DNA from: Alectoria sarmentosa
Taxonomy: Eukaryota; Ascomycota; Lecanoromycetes; Lecanorales; Parmeliaceae
Assembly (NCBI GenBank): GCA_009733775.1
Contig: WOGZ01000019.1
Coordinates: forward strand, 124,001 to 188,000
Length of the DNA: 64,000 nt
Reading direction: 5' to 3'
Positions 22,151-34,056 of this stretch are shown one piece after another. The position numbers and the translations under genes are program-made. The notes below the pieces were generated by a model. It saw only the letters and a program-made list of their open reading frames with translations, was not told where the DNA came from and ran no database searches. Every line of letters starts with the position of its first letter. The stretch's first letter is position 1.

Positions 22151-24094
22151 ATGTTGCCGCGACCGCTCTGTCTTCTCTTTGCTTTGTGGAGTGGCCTATC
22201 AAGCTCTGTCCATTCACTTCCTGTCCCCATCCTCGAGCAGCAATGTCCCCAGTATGCACAGTGGGCGAAACAGCGTGATGGAAAAGATTTATCTCAAGGG
22301 CGATACCAATTGCCGCTCCAGAGGCCTTCAGAGGAATGTCGTACATTCTACTCCCAAGAAGTCGAGGATGCCATTGAACGCTTGAGGCCTAAGATTCAGG
22401 ATCCGGACCTCTTTCGTCTGTTCGAGAATGCGTTCCCGAATACACTCGACACTGCTGTGAAATGGAAGGGCTTTGCATGGAAAGATGAACAGGATGGTGA
22501 GTTCACAGATGAGGATCTGGCATTTGTTATTACAGGCGATATGTATGCGGTCCTCCCTCTCTTTTCCGCTTAGACGCTGACTCCATTCTAGAAACGCGAT
22601 GTGGCTACGCGATTCTGCAAATCAAATCCTCTCCTATCTACCAGTCCTCCAAGCATCCGGAGATCCTAATTCCTTGGCTGCGCTCTTCCGTGGCGTAATC
22701 AACATACAGTCTCGCTATATCAGAATCACTCCCTACTGCCATGCCTTCCAACCACCACCGGAATCGGGAATTGATGTTGAATTTAACGGTGCTTACACGA
22801 TGAATACGGTTCGCATGTTTGGGAAGCTGGGATATGATCAGGCCAAGACGTTCGACTGCAAATGGGAGCTTGACTCCTTAGCTTCGTTCTTACAGATCTC
22901 ATCCGACTATTACAATGTCACTGGAGATATTGGGCCTTTCGCAAAATATCAGTGGGTGGAAACAGTCGAAGTAATCCTCGCAGCTGCGGAAGCTATGCGG
23001 ACCGCGACTTATACACCGGATGGTATGAGGAACATGGTCTAGTCGTCCCTATCCAGGGCTGACATTCGTAGGGCGCATCACACCAAGCGGGTATACAATG
23101 AAGGGCAATACCGATCGGGCTACCGAGACGACATCAAACAATGGCATAGGAAATCCAGTCATCTACACCGGTATGGTGCGCTCAACCTTTCGCCCCTCAG
23201 ATGGTAAGTTGCCCGGTTTCCAGCAGCAGCAGGATGTCTGGCGACTGACCTAACCCACAGACGCAACCATTTTCCAATATCTGATACCCTCCAATATGAT
23301 GTTTGCATGCTACCTCGAAAGTGCTGCTCTCATAATGCAAAAATTGGATACGCAGAGAAGCAGAGATCTGGAATTGGGTATGCGGAGTATGGCTTCCGAG
23401 ATACGCACCGGAATCACGAAATACGGCATAGTGTCGCATCCACTCTTTGGTGCTATGTTTGCGTTCGAGGTCGATGGTTATGGTAGTCAGGTCGGTCTCC
23501 CTAGAATCCCAGAAGAGAGATCCTCTATGCTTACATATTGTGTCATCAGAACATCATGGATGATGCCAACCTCCCAAGTCTGCTTTCAGCATCCATAATG
23601 GGCTACGTTAGCCCGCACGACGAAGTCTACCTAAACACGAGGCTATTCGCCCTTAGTGAGGCCAACCCTTACTGGGCGTTTGGCAATGTCTTCAACGCAA
23701 TTGGAGGACCGCATATGGGGCCCACGAAAGCATGGCCTCTGGCTAGTATCGTGCGCGTCTTAACTAGCGGAGATGTAAGTGGGGATGAACAGAGGGACGA
23801 ATTGAGGACTATCTTGAGTACTACGGGTGGCCTCGGTGTGTGGCTAAGAGGAACTGCACACAATTCCCGCGCTTGAGGCTAACCACAATTAGGCCTTATA
23901 CACGAGAGCGTTGAGTCACACAATGACAAAGACTATACTCGGTCATGGTGAGTTCCACATCGCATCTCTTGATTTTGTATTGCGCAGTGACTGACGTTTG
24001 TGGCAGGTTCGGCTGGGCCAATGGCATGTTCGGCCAAATGATCCTCGATATTGGAGCACGGTTGCCCCATCTTCTGGACGACAGCTATCAATGA
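22151..24094 (+). CDS. Secreted GH125 exo-alpha-1,6-mannosidase-like protein (7 exons)
   Basis: Exons: 22151-22542, 22592-23022, 23072-23203, 23261-23490, 23550-23835, 23893-23947, 24007-24094, giving 537 residues. All six introns (49-59 nt) have GT-AG ends, and the joins recreate family motifs: VITGDINAMWLRDSANQ, GIGNP...VRSTFRPSDDATIF, YGSQNIMDDANLPSLLS, NAIGGPHMGPTKAWPLASI and DYTRSWFGWANGMFGQMIL. A signal peptide (MLPRPLCLLFALWSGLSSSV) indicates secretion. GH125 enzymes are metal-independent exo-alpha-1,6-mannosidases acting on N-glycan or mannan branches. Length is within the usual fungal range and no lesion is seen. It is convergent with the gene ending at 24132, 37 bp away. Confidence 0.93.
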
Positions 24095-24131
24095 TTCGAC
24101 TCCCTTTCTGCGACCATAGGCGTTGAAAGCC

Positions 24132-24761
24132 TCATACATCAGCATGGCTGCTTTGCATGCCACCTCCTTCACTATCTTGGCCCGTCTCTCCTCTACCACC
24201 AACGAACCCCTTGTTTCCACCGCCCAGCGCGCCTTGAACATCTACACCTCCACCACCACCTCCTCCATTACTTCTCCCATCCTTGATCTCTGCCTGCTCC
24301 GCCTTCTTGCGATCCAGGTCAGATGTAAGGCTGGTTTGCTCGCCAAACCCGTGCTTGCGCTCCTGTGCGACCGCTATGTCACCGTCACCAGCTGCGCTCA
24401 TTTGCTCGCCTTCTTGATTGGATACGGGGCCGCCCATCTGTACGTATCATGCGGTTAGCGGCGTGTCGCTCAGGATCAAGAGTAAGACCCGAAGTGTGAC
24501 ACCCACGCTTTCGCCCGCGTCACCACCAGAGTCCTGTGCTCCATACCCTAAGCTACTTGGCATGGCTTCGCTCTGCGATGCATTTCCTCTATCGCCAACC
24601 GTGTCATTCAGTTCGCGGCGTTCATAGGTGGGGTCCGAACGTTGTTGGGATGCGCCGATGGAGGTAGCATTCTTCGATTCAGAAGGGGTCTGGTCAGCGG
24701 GATTGTCGGGGTTCTCGTAGGCTGTGTCGATTGAAGGCTGGGATGGTGCTTGAGGGTCCAT
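24132..24761 (-). CDS. Disordered Gly/Gln/Asp-rich hypothetical protein (2 exons)
   Basis: Exon 1 (24761-24507) begins MDPQAPSQPSIDTAYENPDN. A 69-nt intron (GTGGGT donor, TACAG acceptor) joins it in phase 0 to exon 2 (24437-24132). The product is 186 residues, highly charged and polar, with a basic/acidic segment SDLDRKKAEQAEIKDG and a Gly-rich run. No signal peptide, membrane span or catalytic motif. Composition resembles the small hydrophilic, stress-associated disordered proteins common in filamentous fungi, but no family can be named. Without the intron, exon 1 would end at a stop at 24447. Confidence 0.6.
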
Positions 24762-25053
24762 TTTGGAAGCTTCAATTGGTTTAATACTTTGGGTGAAAGT
24801 CCAGAATCTGGCACTTCTGGAGGTACTGTAGCAAAGTGTAGAGTATCAAATGAGTATCAGGCCGCGAGATGTTGTCAAAGCAATTACTGAAGCAGCCAGA
24901 TCGTATTTTACCATGGCTTCAGGCAAAGTGACGTATAGAAGCCCCACATCCCTATTTCACTCTTGCTGCCCAGCGCTCAATTGACGTTCAAAACCCCATC
25001 AATTCATGGTGTAATCTCGACCTTCTCTCCCAATTCGCCCCTATCTCATTATC

Positions 25054-26941
25054 ATGCCGCCTCCAACAGGTGCGCATATCATTGCCAGGAGTCTACGAGA
25101 CCTTGGCGTCACAGTCATCTTCGGCATTGTGGGCATACCGGTCGTCGAGATCGCGGAGGAGGCAATCAATCTGGGGATCCGATTCATTGGATTCAGGAAC
25201 GAGCAGGCGGCAAGCTATGCGGCGAGCGCGTATGGCTATCTGACGGGGAGACCGGGGATTTGTCTTGTGGTGGGAGGACCGGGGGTGCTGCACGGAATGG
25301 CTGGTGTATGTATTCTCTGGTAGCTGGAATGCGATTACATTCTGCCCATCTTCACTCATGTCGCGCTTCTTCTTTTAAGACCCCAATGGACTAATGAAGG
25401 CTATCTAGATAGGAAATGCCAACGTGAATGCCTTCCCCCTCCTCCTCCTCGCCGGCTCCTCAGAGACCAACCTCGTCTCCCGTGGCGCTTTCCAAGAACT
25501 CGATGCCATCTCCCTTCTTACACCCCACACTAAGGTTTCTCTCCGCCCTCCGTCTCTCGAATCGATTCCGGATATGATTCAGAACATTTATCGGACATCA
25601 TGGTATGGACGACCGGGCACTGGCTTCGTGGATCTACCTGCAGACTTGATAAGAGGCGTGGCTGAGGACGCTGAAAATGTCGCATCAGCAACGCCGGTCC
25701 CTGATGCGCCAAAAGCAGGTGTAGAGGAGGCAAGGATGTTCAAAATTGTTCAATTGATCAAGTCGGCAAAAGCGCCGTTGGTTGTTATAGGCAAAGGCGC
25801 TGCGTATGCACAAGCAGAAGGCGTTATACGGGACCTCATCGACAAGACAAATCTTCCATTCCTCCCGACGCCAATGGGCAAAGGCGTCGTGGCCGACTCT
25901 CATCCTGCCAACACAGCCAGCGCGCGAAGTACAGCTCTGAAAGAGGCAGATGTGGTATTGGTACTGGGAGCTCGATTGAATTGGATCCTACATTTCGGAG
26001 ACGCGCCCAAATGGAACCCTGTGGCTGACTTTGTCCAAGTGGATATCTCAGCTGAAGAGATAGGAAGGAACTCCGGGAACCCTGAACTCGGCATCATTGG
26101 TGACATTGGCATTGTCATCTCCCAACTCACCTCTGCGCTCGGCAGCTGGTCCTACCAAACCTCCACACCTTACATTCAACATCTCTCGGCCGCAAAGTCC
26201 AAGAACGAAGCCACCGCCGCGTCGAGAGCATCCAATTCTAGAACACCAATGAGCTACGCTCACGCCTTCACTACCATCGAGCGTACCCTCCACTCCCTCT
26301 GTCCCCCAGATGATGCAGGCATCGTCTACGTTTCCGAAGGCGCAAACACGATGGACATATCTCGCTCCATCTTTCCCGTCTCTCACCCACGGCTACGGCT
26401 CGATGCCGGTACTTATGCTACAATGGGCGTAGGACTGGGCTACGCGATTGCCGCACACGCCGCCTACAATGGTTCCGCAGCAGAAGGGCAGAGCGGGCCC
26501 CAAGGGAGAAAGAAAGTGGTGTGTCTAGAGGGCGACTCGGCCTTTGGCTTCTCGGCAATGGAAGTGGAAACCATGGCCCGCTACGGCATGGACATCCTCA
26601 TCTTCGTCATCAACAACGGCGGTGTCTACCACGGCGACAGCGACGATGCCGAATCCTGGTTAGAGCTGCAAGGGAAGACCCTGGAGGGGAAAAGCGAAGG
26701 CGGACTGCGCAGTACATCGCTTGGATGGGAAGTGGGCTATGAGAAAATTGCCGAGGCATGCGGTGGGAAAGGGTATCTGGTTAGAACGCCGGAGGAGTTG
26801 GAGCGGGCGACGAGGGAGGGGTTCAGGGAGGGGAGGGTGTGCGTTGTCAATGTGATTGTGGAGGCGGGAAAGGGGCAGAAGTTGGAGTTTGGGTGGCAGG
26901 CTAGTGGGAAGGAGAAGAGAAAGAAGGGGTCGAAACTTTGA
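25054..26941 (+). CDS. Peroxisomal 2-hydroxyacyl-CoA lyase / oxalyl-CoA decarboxylase-like ThDP enzyme
   Basis: Exons 25054-25305 and 25409-26941 (intron 103 nt, donor GTATGT, acceptor TAG, phase 0) give 594 residues. The N-terminal pyrimidine-binding domain has the catalytic Glu at about residue 50 (RFIGFRNEQAASYAASAYGY). The middle domain follows. The C-terminal pyrophosphate-binding domain carries the ThDP motif GDSAFGFSAMEVETMARYG through NNGG. The last three residues are SKL, a canonical peroxisomal targeting signal 1. The family cleaves 2-hydroxyacyl-CoAs to a shortened aldehyde and formyl-CoA (alpha-oxidation) or decarboxylates oxalyl-CoA. SKL and overall similarity favour the HACL1/Pxp1-type branch. 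The substrate cannot be decided from sequence alone. Confidence 0.9.
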
Positions 26942-27246
26942 ATGTGTGGTAAAATTATGCATCATGATGTGGGGGCGATTTTCTGGGTGTCATCGTGTAT
27001 ATGTTTGGAGTTCAGGTCGGTGACGAGGTATCTCATGATTTAATGATCCCATGCCGGATGGCAAGGCTTCCGATTTGTTAGTCATCTCTGCAGCTCCTTT
27101 GAGACCCCAGCTTCATCGGCTGGTCGGTCTTCCTGCAGCAGTAGACGTGAAACCTGCAGCTCAAAGCCCGCGGGATTTGGAATGAAATAGTAGGGTTTTA
27201 ACTCCATCATTTTACGGGCTTTCAATACTTCCTTTACATACATCCT
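26942..27246. other. Intergenic between convergent HACL-like gene and P450 remnant
   Basis: 3' flanks of both units. No element recognised. Confidence 0.4.
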
Positions 27247-28929
27247 TTAGACCTCACTCTTCCTCACTCGTTCAGTAAACACCAACTCCAACTTCCCCGG
27301 CGTCGCCGTAATCTGATCCCCCATATCCCTCTCCCCTGCCCATCCCCGGCGCGAACTCCAAATCATATCTATTCAGCAACGCAGCCGCCGTCCTGACCTC
27401 CATCAAGGCTAGATTCTTGCCCACGCAGCCAAACCTCCCCTGGTTGAAGGGGGCGAATGCTCCCTTGTCGTGCCCGAGTTCGGGTTTCGAGTACCAGCGC
27501 TCGGGGATGAATTCCAGGGGGCGTTCGAAGCAGGATGCGAGGCGGTGCAGACTGTAGACGGGGAGGCAAAGGACGGTGGAGCCGGGGATGAAGGTGGAGG
27601 CTATGGTTATGGCTTCGGGAGGGGATTCGCGGAGGCCGTTGGAGAGGACGGGGGGGTGCAGGCGGAGGGTCTCGTTTATGGCGCCGTTGAGGTGGGGAAG
27701 GCTTTGCAGGGCTCGGGCGTCGGGTTTTGCGTCCAGTTGGTCGAGCTCAGAGCGGACTCTGGAGATTTGACAATGGGTCGAGGGCGAGGTGGTAAAATAG
27801 CATGGCGAGCGTTGTGGCTGTAGTGTCGGAGCCGGCGATTATGATGCCGAAGGCATCGCCGTTGAGCCAGCTGCGATCGGCCTCGAGGGAGTCGTTTTCG
27901 CGAGAACCGTTGATGAGCTAAGAGGTGATGTCGTTGTTTTCTCCGTCGTCTTCGCGGTCAATCCGTTCGCGCATCTGGGCGTCTGACCATACGAACATGC
28001 TTCTCCAGCCAGAAGCTACGCCGGGGATACTGAAGCCTATCCTTGCGAGCCAGGGCGTGGGTGTGAAGAGACCGAGTAGGGTCAGTCCATCACGCATCAG
28101 GTCGATGGCAAAATGGCGTTCTCTAGTCGCAAGCATGTTAAAGGACTTGCCGAAGGAGAGTTGGCCCATCAAATCGAAGGAGAAGTAGTGGAACCAGGAG
28201 GTTACATCCATTGGCGCACCTAGGCGTTGAGAGATTGCAGATGTGAGGAGAGAGGTGTAATAGGCCACTTGTGGTTCGTATTGGTTTTAGGGCTTTGGCA
28301 CCGAAGCCATAGTCCCAGATACGGCGGCGCTGGTCGTGAAGGGTTTTGTTGCGCGTGGTTATGATGGAGGTTCGGGGGAGGAGAAGATCATAGAAGGGGG
28401 CTTTGGTGCATCTGCTGCCGGGGCCATTTATTTCCGCCATTGCTGACCGGGAGCGGACTGAGATCTCGTTGGGCCCTAGAAGTTGGCGATGTGAGCAGCT
28501 TTGCTGCTTTCGAGCAGGCCGGAAGGGCTCACCAGTGCGAACAAAGTCTCCATATTGCTGATGCAACTCATCCAGCACTTTGAAATTGGGCCGACCCAGC
28601 AATTTGCCCACATGCCAGAATTTGGACACTCGAGCTCCTATGGGACCTGGAAATTTGCCCAACTCATGGAAAAAGGCACGATATACGGCAATGCTAGTGA
28701 AGAGAGAGGCAGCATATGAGAGGACTACGAGGGCAGATGTTTTGGCAGCTTGGCCAGAATCGCTGAGCGCCCATAGTCTGGCCTCACCAATGAACAAGAA
28801 TAGGGAGAAGAGTAAAAAGAAGCGGAAGAGCTGAGGGGCTTGGATATGGTGCTCATTGCGGATGAAGATGAGAGAGTGGGAGAGGATGCCCGCAGCAGCT
28901 GCTATGCAAAGCTTTGTCTGTTGTAGCAT
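27247..28929 (-). pseudogene. Cytochrome P450 gene broken by one stop and three frameshifts
   Basis: The start (MLQQTKLCIAAAAG) has several N-terminal hydrophobic segments, then FPGPIGARVSKFWHVGKLLG. An intron lies at 28532-28476. Recognisable blocks follow in order: PNEISVRSRSAMAEINGPGS, an I-helix IIIAGSDTTATTLAMLFYHL, NETLRLHPPVLSNGLRE (ExxR helix), FIPERWYSKPEL, and the heme loop APFNQGRFGCVGKNLA with its Cys. The frame changes near 28290 (after GFGAKALK), near 27770 (after LALDP) and near 27325 (after APGMGRG). A TAG at about 27919 replaces the expected Trp in DITS-x-LINGSREND. With the shifts allowed, the protein would run to the stop at 27247. It resembles fungal P450s annotated as tryprostatin B 6-hydroxylase or CYP67, by overall look only. 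All three indels sit in homopolymer runs, so sequencing error is possible for them. Confidence 0.75.
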
Positions 28930-29197
28930 TGTGGACGAAGAAAAATAGCAGGTCTATAGGATCCAGGGTACAGTAGGAGCATTTTGGAGGACTTACATGT
29001 ATCACAGCGATGTGGTTGTCAGTTGTGGAGCTTGTGGGTGGGCAGGTGTAGGCATATGAGACTAGGGACATAGGTCGAGAGCGATGACCTAGGTATACGG
29101 ATAGATAACATGGGCTGCGTTGCAGGAGTTGGAGAATTTTTGATTGCCTTTTCTGGTACGTCTACGGCCAAATCAGGTCTGTGTTTATTAGAAGGGA

Positions 29198-29779
29198 GTG
29201 AATGCTGATGAGACGCAGAGAGCTTGCATCACCGAAGGGCTGCGCATTAATGCTATTGCGACATCTCGCTCCGTCCGCGCGGCACCGAACGAGACATTGC
29301 ATTACAAAGATTGGATCATCGAGCCTGGGACGCCGGTGGGCATGAACACGCATTTCACACATCTGAGCTCCAAACTTTTTCCGGAGGCGACAAAATTTGA
29401 TCCTTACCGTTGGCTGAAGGCTGAGAAGGAGGGTACGAAGGCGGAATTGGAGAAGTATTTCAATCCGTTTGGAAGAGGGTCGAGGAATTGTGTTGGGATC
29501 GAGTAGGGATTTCCTTCTCCATTTTTGTGTTCCTTCTCGTTTTCCTTCCTATCAACCAGAGTGTTCGAGTGTAGAGGCTGACGCTTTGTTACTTGATGTA
29601 GTCTTGCAAATGCTGAATTGTATATGACGATCGCGAATGTATTCCGCAGAGTGGAAATGGAATTGTTTGAAACGGAGAGGGATGACGTGACAATTGATTG
29701 TGATGCTTTCATCGGTCATCCGAAGAAGGAGAGTAAAGGCGTGAGGGTGAAGGTACCGAACAAGTGGCATAGGAGTTGA
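29198..29779 (+). pseudogene. 3' fragment of a second cytochrome P450
   Basis: Two exons, 29198-29502 and 29602-29779 (intron 99 nt, GTAGGG to ATGTAG, phase 2), encode only the last 160 or so residues of a class II fungal P450. They cover ITEGLRINAIATSRSVRAAP (end of K helix with ExxR-like ITEGLR), FDPYRWLKAEKEG, the heme loop FNPFGRGSRNCVGI with its Cys, then DLANAELYMTIANVFRRVEM and a normal C-terminus. Nothing upstream encodes the membrane anchor, oxygen-binding helix I or the rest. The heme-loop style resembles trichodiene-oxygenase-like P450s. It is divergent from the broken P450 at 28929 and of a different subfamily. A 5'-truncated relic is the best reading. Confidence 0.75.
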
Positions 29780-31673
29780 ATGGCAAGCTACAGATCAACT
29801 AATGTTCTTGCCGGCTATCTCCTGTACTTGCAAATGGGATGAGACGTATGTAGTGCCCTACCGTCTCCTACCTCTTAGTAATCGCTCCCGCTAGATAACT
29901 TATGGGACACTTCCCTTTCGTATGAGATACTTGCACAGTACCTTATATAGTTCGGGCACAGAGGGAATGGGCTGTTGCCGCGTCCATGGGCTAAACATAC
30001 CGAACCCACACCAGGTCACAGTCGTTCCTCTCACTTGTAATCGCCCAGGTAACTCATCGCAGTCAGATTTGTCATCCACTCATCCTGCTCTTGGTTCTTA
30101 CGTTCTCCGTTGGTGCCATCGGCCTGGTCAGCGCAAGCTTGATCGGTAGTTCCTGCATTTATTGTTCGAGACTCGAAGCGCTATGCTCATTACTTATTCG
30201 TCGTCCTCTGTCTTCCCTTGTTGCAGTGAGGGGTTGAATACTCTTAATAGACGTCATAGTTTTCTTGCCTCCTGGAATTATAGCCTCCAGCTCTGCTTAT
30301 TCCGACGTTTTATTGCAACCTCGGTGCTTTTCGTGTCTTTCTTGGTCTGGTGTACTCGAACCTAGCCCCCGCAAGAGGGCCTCGGTTGAGCCAGACATAC
30401 AGGACGTGTTGCACAGCAGAAGCAGTTTCTGGTAACGGGGAGGAAGGAGACTGGTTGAGGATAGCTCGGAGAGAGGACAGTGAGACGGTTGTTCCGAATT
30501 CATGGGAGTGAAGAGGTTGGAATAGAGTTGATATTTGACTTGGGTAGAAATCAGCCTCGACCGCAGCATGCTTCATCAAGACACAATGGCTTATCATGCT
30601 TATCGCTTACCATACTCTATGACCTCGCACGCTTTGACTGACTCGCACTAGCCAAGCTCGCCAAGCGGAAAATAGAGTTCAATGAGGGTAGAATTCAGGG
30701 CGAGATAAGTGGGCGAGATGAGTGGGCGAGGATATAATGTTAAGTGACCAAGATTCTGGAGGTGACAAAGTTGTAGACAAAGCCGAGGAGAACAAGTTCT
30801 ATATTTTAGACTTTGATCTCTGCTGTAGTCGGCTCTTTGTGGAGGTAAGAATATGATTGGTAGATATATACTCTGGAGGTAAGAATATGATTGGTAGATA
30901 TACCTATACTCTGTAAGTAGGGAGCAGATCAGTAAGGTATGTATCACTATCAGGTCGGATGTGATTTCCGCGGGCCCTGCTTCCCTCGGATTTAGCCAGA
31001 TTCCCACTCCTTCCGACGCTTCCCCGCTTCCTGCAGTCGCTTGGCCCATTTGGGCAAAGCGGGCTGACAAGTACGGAGAAGAGGATAGCGCTTGTACGCT
31101 TCGCCAATTCGCTTTGACGCCTCAACGGCCAGCGATCCAACCTGGGAATCCTTGAAAACTTGCCTGCCATCCGCACCTTTCAAGCTTTGTTGGATATATA
31201 CATAAAAACATACATAAACAAAAGGCATCTCGCCACTTCTGAGAATGTAAAGCTTTGCTACCTGTCACATCTTCCTGTCCACAGCATACCTTCAAACCTG
31301 TTCTGGGAGATGAAAGGAGCCTGCATGAACTCCCTGCACCTCGGAGACCTTTCGCCGAGTCTCCCCAACTCATGCACTGTAGATCATCCAAAAGGAAATT
31401 GAAAACGACGTCGTATACAGTATCCAAGGCTTTGATCCTTCTTCACCACCTTGACCATTTCCACCATTCTCACCATTCTCACCATTCTCACCATCCTCCA
31501 AATCCAATTGAACTGGAGGGGACCAGAATCGATGTCGCTTCCGGTGATACAAGAATTGCTTGCCGAAATACAATCCCCAGACATTGGTCCGAAATGTAAA
31601 CGTTTACCTTCTCTGCACCGTTCGTCGAGGGCAACCATCATCCCAAGCTAAGATACACAAGAATAATTTCATC
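29780..31673. other. Gene-free stretch with small tandem repeats
   Basis: No supported gene over about 1.9 kb. It contains a 34-nt tandem duplication at 30841-30902 (GGAGGTAAGAATATGATTGG core) and four copies of a 9-nt CACCATTCT-like unit at about 31461-31498. Frames of 70-140 codons overlap these and lack domains. The 3' part is the presumed 5' flank of the bZIP gene. Confidence 0.5.
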
Positions 31674-31760
31674 ATGACTTCCTCTTACCTTCTTTACCAA
31701 GCATCCTCACAGTCAGACAAGCGACATCCACCCACAATTGTGACAAGAACAGACTTCAAC

Positions 31761-34056
31761 ATGCCACGCTTCTCCCAGAAGCCATATGACCCATTCACAC
31801 AGAATGACACAGCATCACCCACTGGCTTTCAGCCACCACAGCCAAAAAGACGACCCCCTCCAGTGCCTGTGCAGCAGCCAGGCATGACCATCTCAAGTTT
31901 TTCGCAGAGGCCCCTTGAGATTTCCACCGCGATTGATGTGGATTCACCTGCAATTTCCCAGGCCAGTAGCAGAATCGACAGTGAACCTATGCAACCACGC
32001 AACAACTCGGTGGCACAAAGCAGCGCCGGGACTAATGCATCCAACGAGACCGGTGGGAAAAGCCCGGGTTTCTTTGGTAATCTGTTGATGGGCAGGGCAC
32101 CCCGAATGACGAAAAGTAGGCCATGCTGAATATTTTCCATCCGATTGAGATGCATGCTTGCTAATGAAGGTATAGATGGAAAGCAACAAAAGAAACGCGG
32201 GCCCAAGACCGACTCCAAGCCGGCGTTGAACTCGAAGCAAGAGAAAAATCGACAAGCCCAAAGGTGTGCTCTTCCTTTATTTGTCATGTAATTTTTGCCT
32301 CGAGGTTTTCTTGGATTCCTGCCAAGCAATTTTTACAAACATTCAATCTGCCAGCATCTAGAGAATCACCACCATTTTGACGTCAATTCCTCATTTCAAC
32401 GCTTTATTTCAACACTGATCTTGCATACAGAAATCATCGCGAGAGGGTTGCGGCATACACAATGACAGTCGAGAAAGAAGCTAACAGAGCTCGAGACACT
32501 CTGAGGCTGACGGAACGTGCTCTTAATTTGGCCAATAACGAGAACTCTGCCTTGACAGAAGAGAACCGCAAACTCACGCACCAAAATGATGTCTTGACGC
32601 AGCTCCTTCGAGTCAACAACATCGGAGTCCCAAATTTCAGCACGACGCCGCTCTCGTCTAACAGCCAGCAAGGCTCAGCACGTATTAGTGGTAGCCGTGC
32701 CGCCACCGAGGCGTCTCGTTCATCGAACCATCAAGGATCATCATACGGCGGCAATTCTAGTAACTCACAGAACGCCCTTGGGGGCATTAGTCCCAACGGC
32801 CCTGGCTTGTCTCCAGCGTCCCCTGCTTATCCTTATGTCCATGGCGGAATCATGCACGACGTCGGCCCTCATCAGAATGGCTTCTCAGGAGGTAGCCAAA
32901 CGTCACCCTCGTCTGGCAACAACCCGTACGCACAGGAATTCGCCGGCAGTCAAGTCAACTATTCTAACGAGTCTGCCTTTGCTGCAACTCCATACGCCAA
33001 TACTAACTACGACAGTCCTTACGCGAGCACAAACCACAATGGCAGTCAGACTCATGTGCCAGCCAACCAGTTCGAAGCTCAATCGATGCCACAACAGAGC
33101 CATGCATTCACTCCGGCTCACGCACATGCTACTCCAGCTCCCTCGACTCAAGCGCCCTACGCCAACGCTTCCAGTCCTTATGCGAACCCAAATTACCAGA
33201 GCAGTCCTGAGGAAGTCAACCAGTTTCAAGTCCCGTCAATGCAAATGCCGCCTCCCAATGGACCTAGCGACTACCAGACGTACCCTGCAATGAACATCAC
33301 AGTTCAGAGCCCCTACTTCAATGATTCCTCTGACCAGCAAACACCAATTCCTGATGCCGCTCCCTACGGGCCCATATCGTTCACCAATGTTTCAAAGTAC
33401 GAGACGTCTCATCCAATCGAGGTTGCCCAATGGCGCCTCTTCCTGCCAGATCTAGACGAGCCAGAGATGACACGCGAGTTCGCCATTCCTTTCATCCTCG
33501 AGTACGTATCTCCCCTTGAATCTATTGCGCCAGCCAGCCCAAATCTCTTCCTTCCCAACACCTGAGCCCTGCTGACCGCGCGTACAATAGCCTCGAAGCG
33601 GGATGCCGTGACCACGTCGCTTTCATGATCAACCGCTCTAATGATGCCGTAGCTAACCCTAACCCTGCATCTCACAATGAGTACAATCACAACGGCCACG
33701 GCCTCATGGTGTCCTCGACGCACTGGCACTCTTTAGTCAATAGCGGGACCGACCTCCCCACCGCCCCGGCCATGGAGCAATCTGACCTGAATTTCATTGA
33801 ATCCCTCATCAATAGCGCCGATCAGATCCCGCTCCGTGGTGAGATGACGCCCGTGCAGGCTTGGACCTGGATGAAGCAGCAGCGTGGTCGCGCCGACTGG
33901 CTGTGCAACGAGGACTGGGAGAAGCTGTGGAGGATTTTGAAGGATGCGTGTCGATGCTACGGGTTCGGTGCTGTGGTGGAGAAATACGAGGTGGAGAATG
34001 CGATGCATGAGGTTTACTGCGCGAGGCATCCGGAGATGAATAGGGAATGGGAGTAA
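31761..34056 (+). CDS. bZIP transcription factor, fungal AP-1-like (4 exons)
   Basis: Exons 31761-32115, 32176-32263, 32431-33501 and 33591-34056 give 659 residues from MPRFSQKPYDPF. An in-frame ATG at 31674 would add 29. The basic region is split by an intron inside the DNA-contact helix: SKQEKNRQAQR ends exon 2, and NHRERVAAYTMTVEKEANRA opens exon 3. A leucine-zipper-like helix follows (LTERALNLANNENSALTEEN then LTHQNDVLTQLL). The middle is Asn/Ser/Pro/Gln-rich and disordered. The C-terminal 155 residues form a conserved-looking domain (GEMTPVQAWTWMKQQ, DACRCYGFGAVVEKYEVENA) found in a group of fungal bZIP proteins. Nuclear regulator; target genes unknown. No single ATG frame covers the DNA-binding region, so an annotation without splicing would miss it. 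Confidence 0.87.

Noticed and set aside
32688..33293. 201-codon plus-strand frame overlapping the bZIP gene in another phase.
   Set aside because: Thr/His/Leu-rich off-frame reading of the Asn/Ser/Pro-rich linker; the bZIP frame extends into both splice-joined domains.
33650..33675. Telomere-like CTAACCCTAACCCT string.
   Set aside because: It is inside the bZIP coding sequence (Ala-Asn-Pro-Asn-Pro) with only two units and is not a telomeric array.
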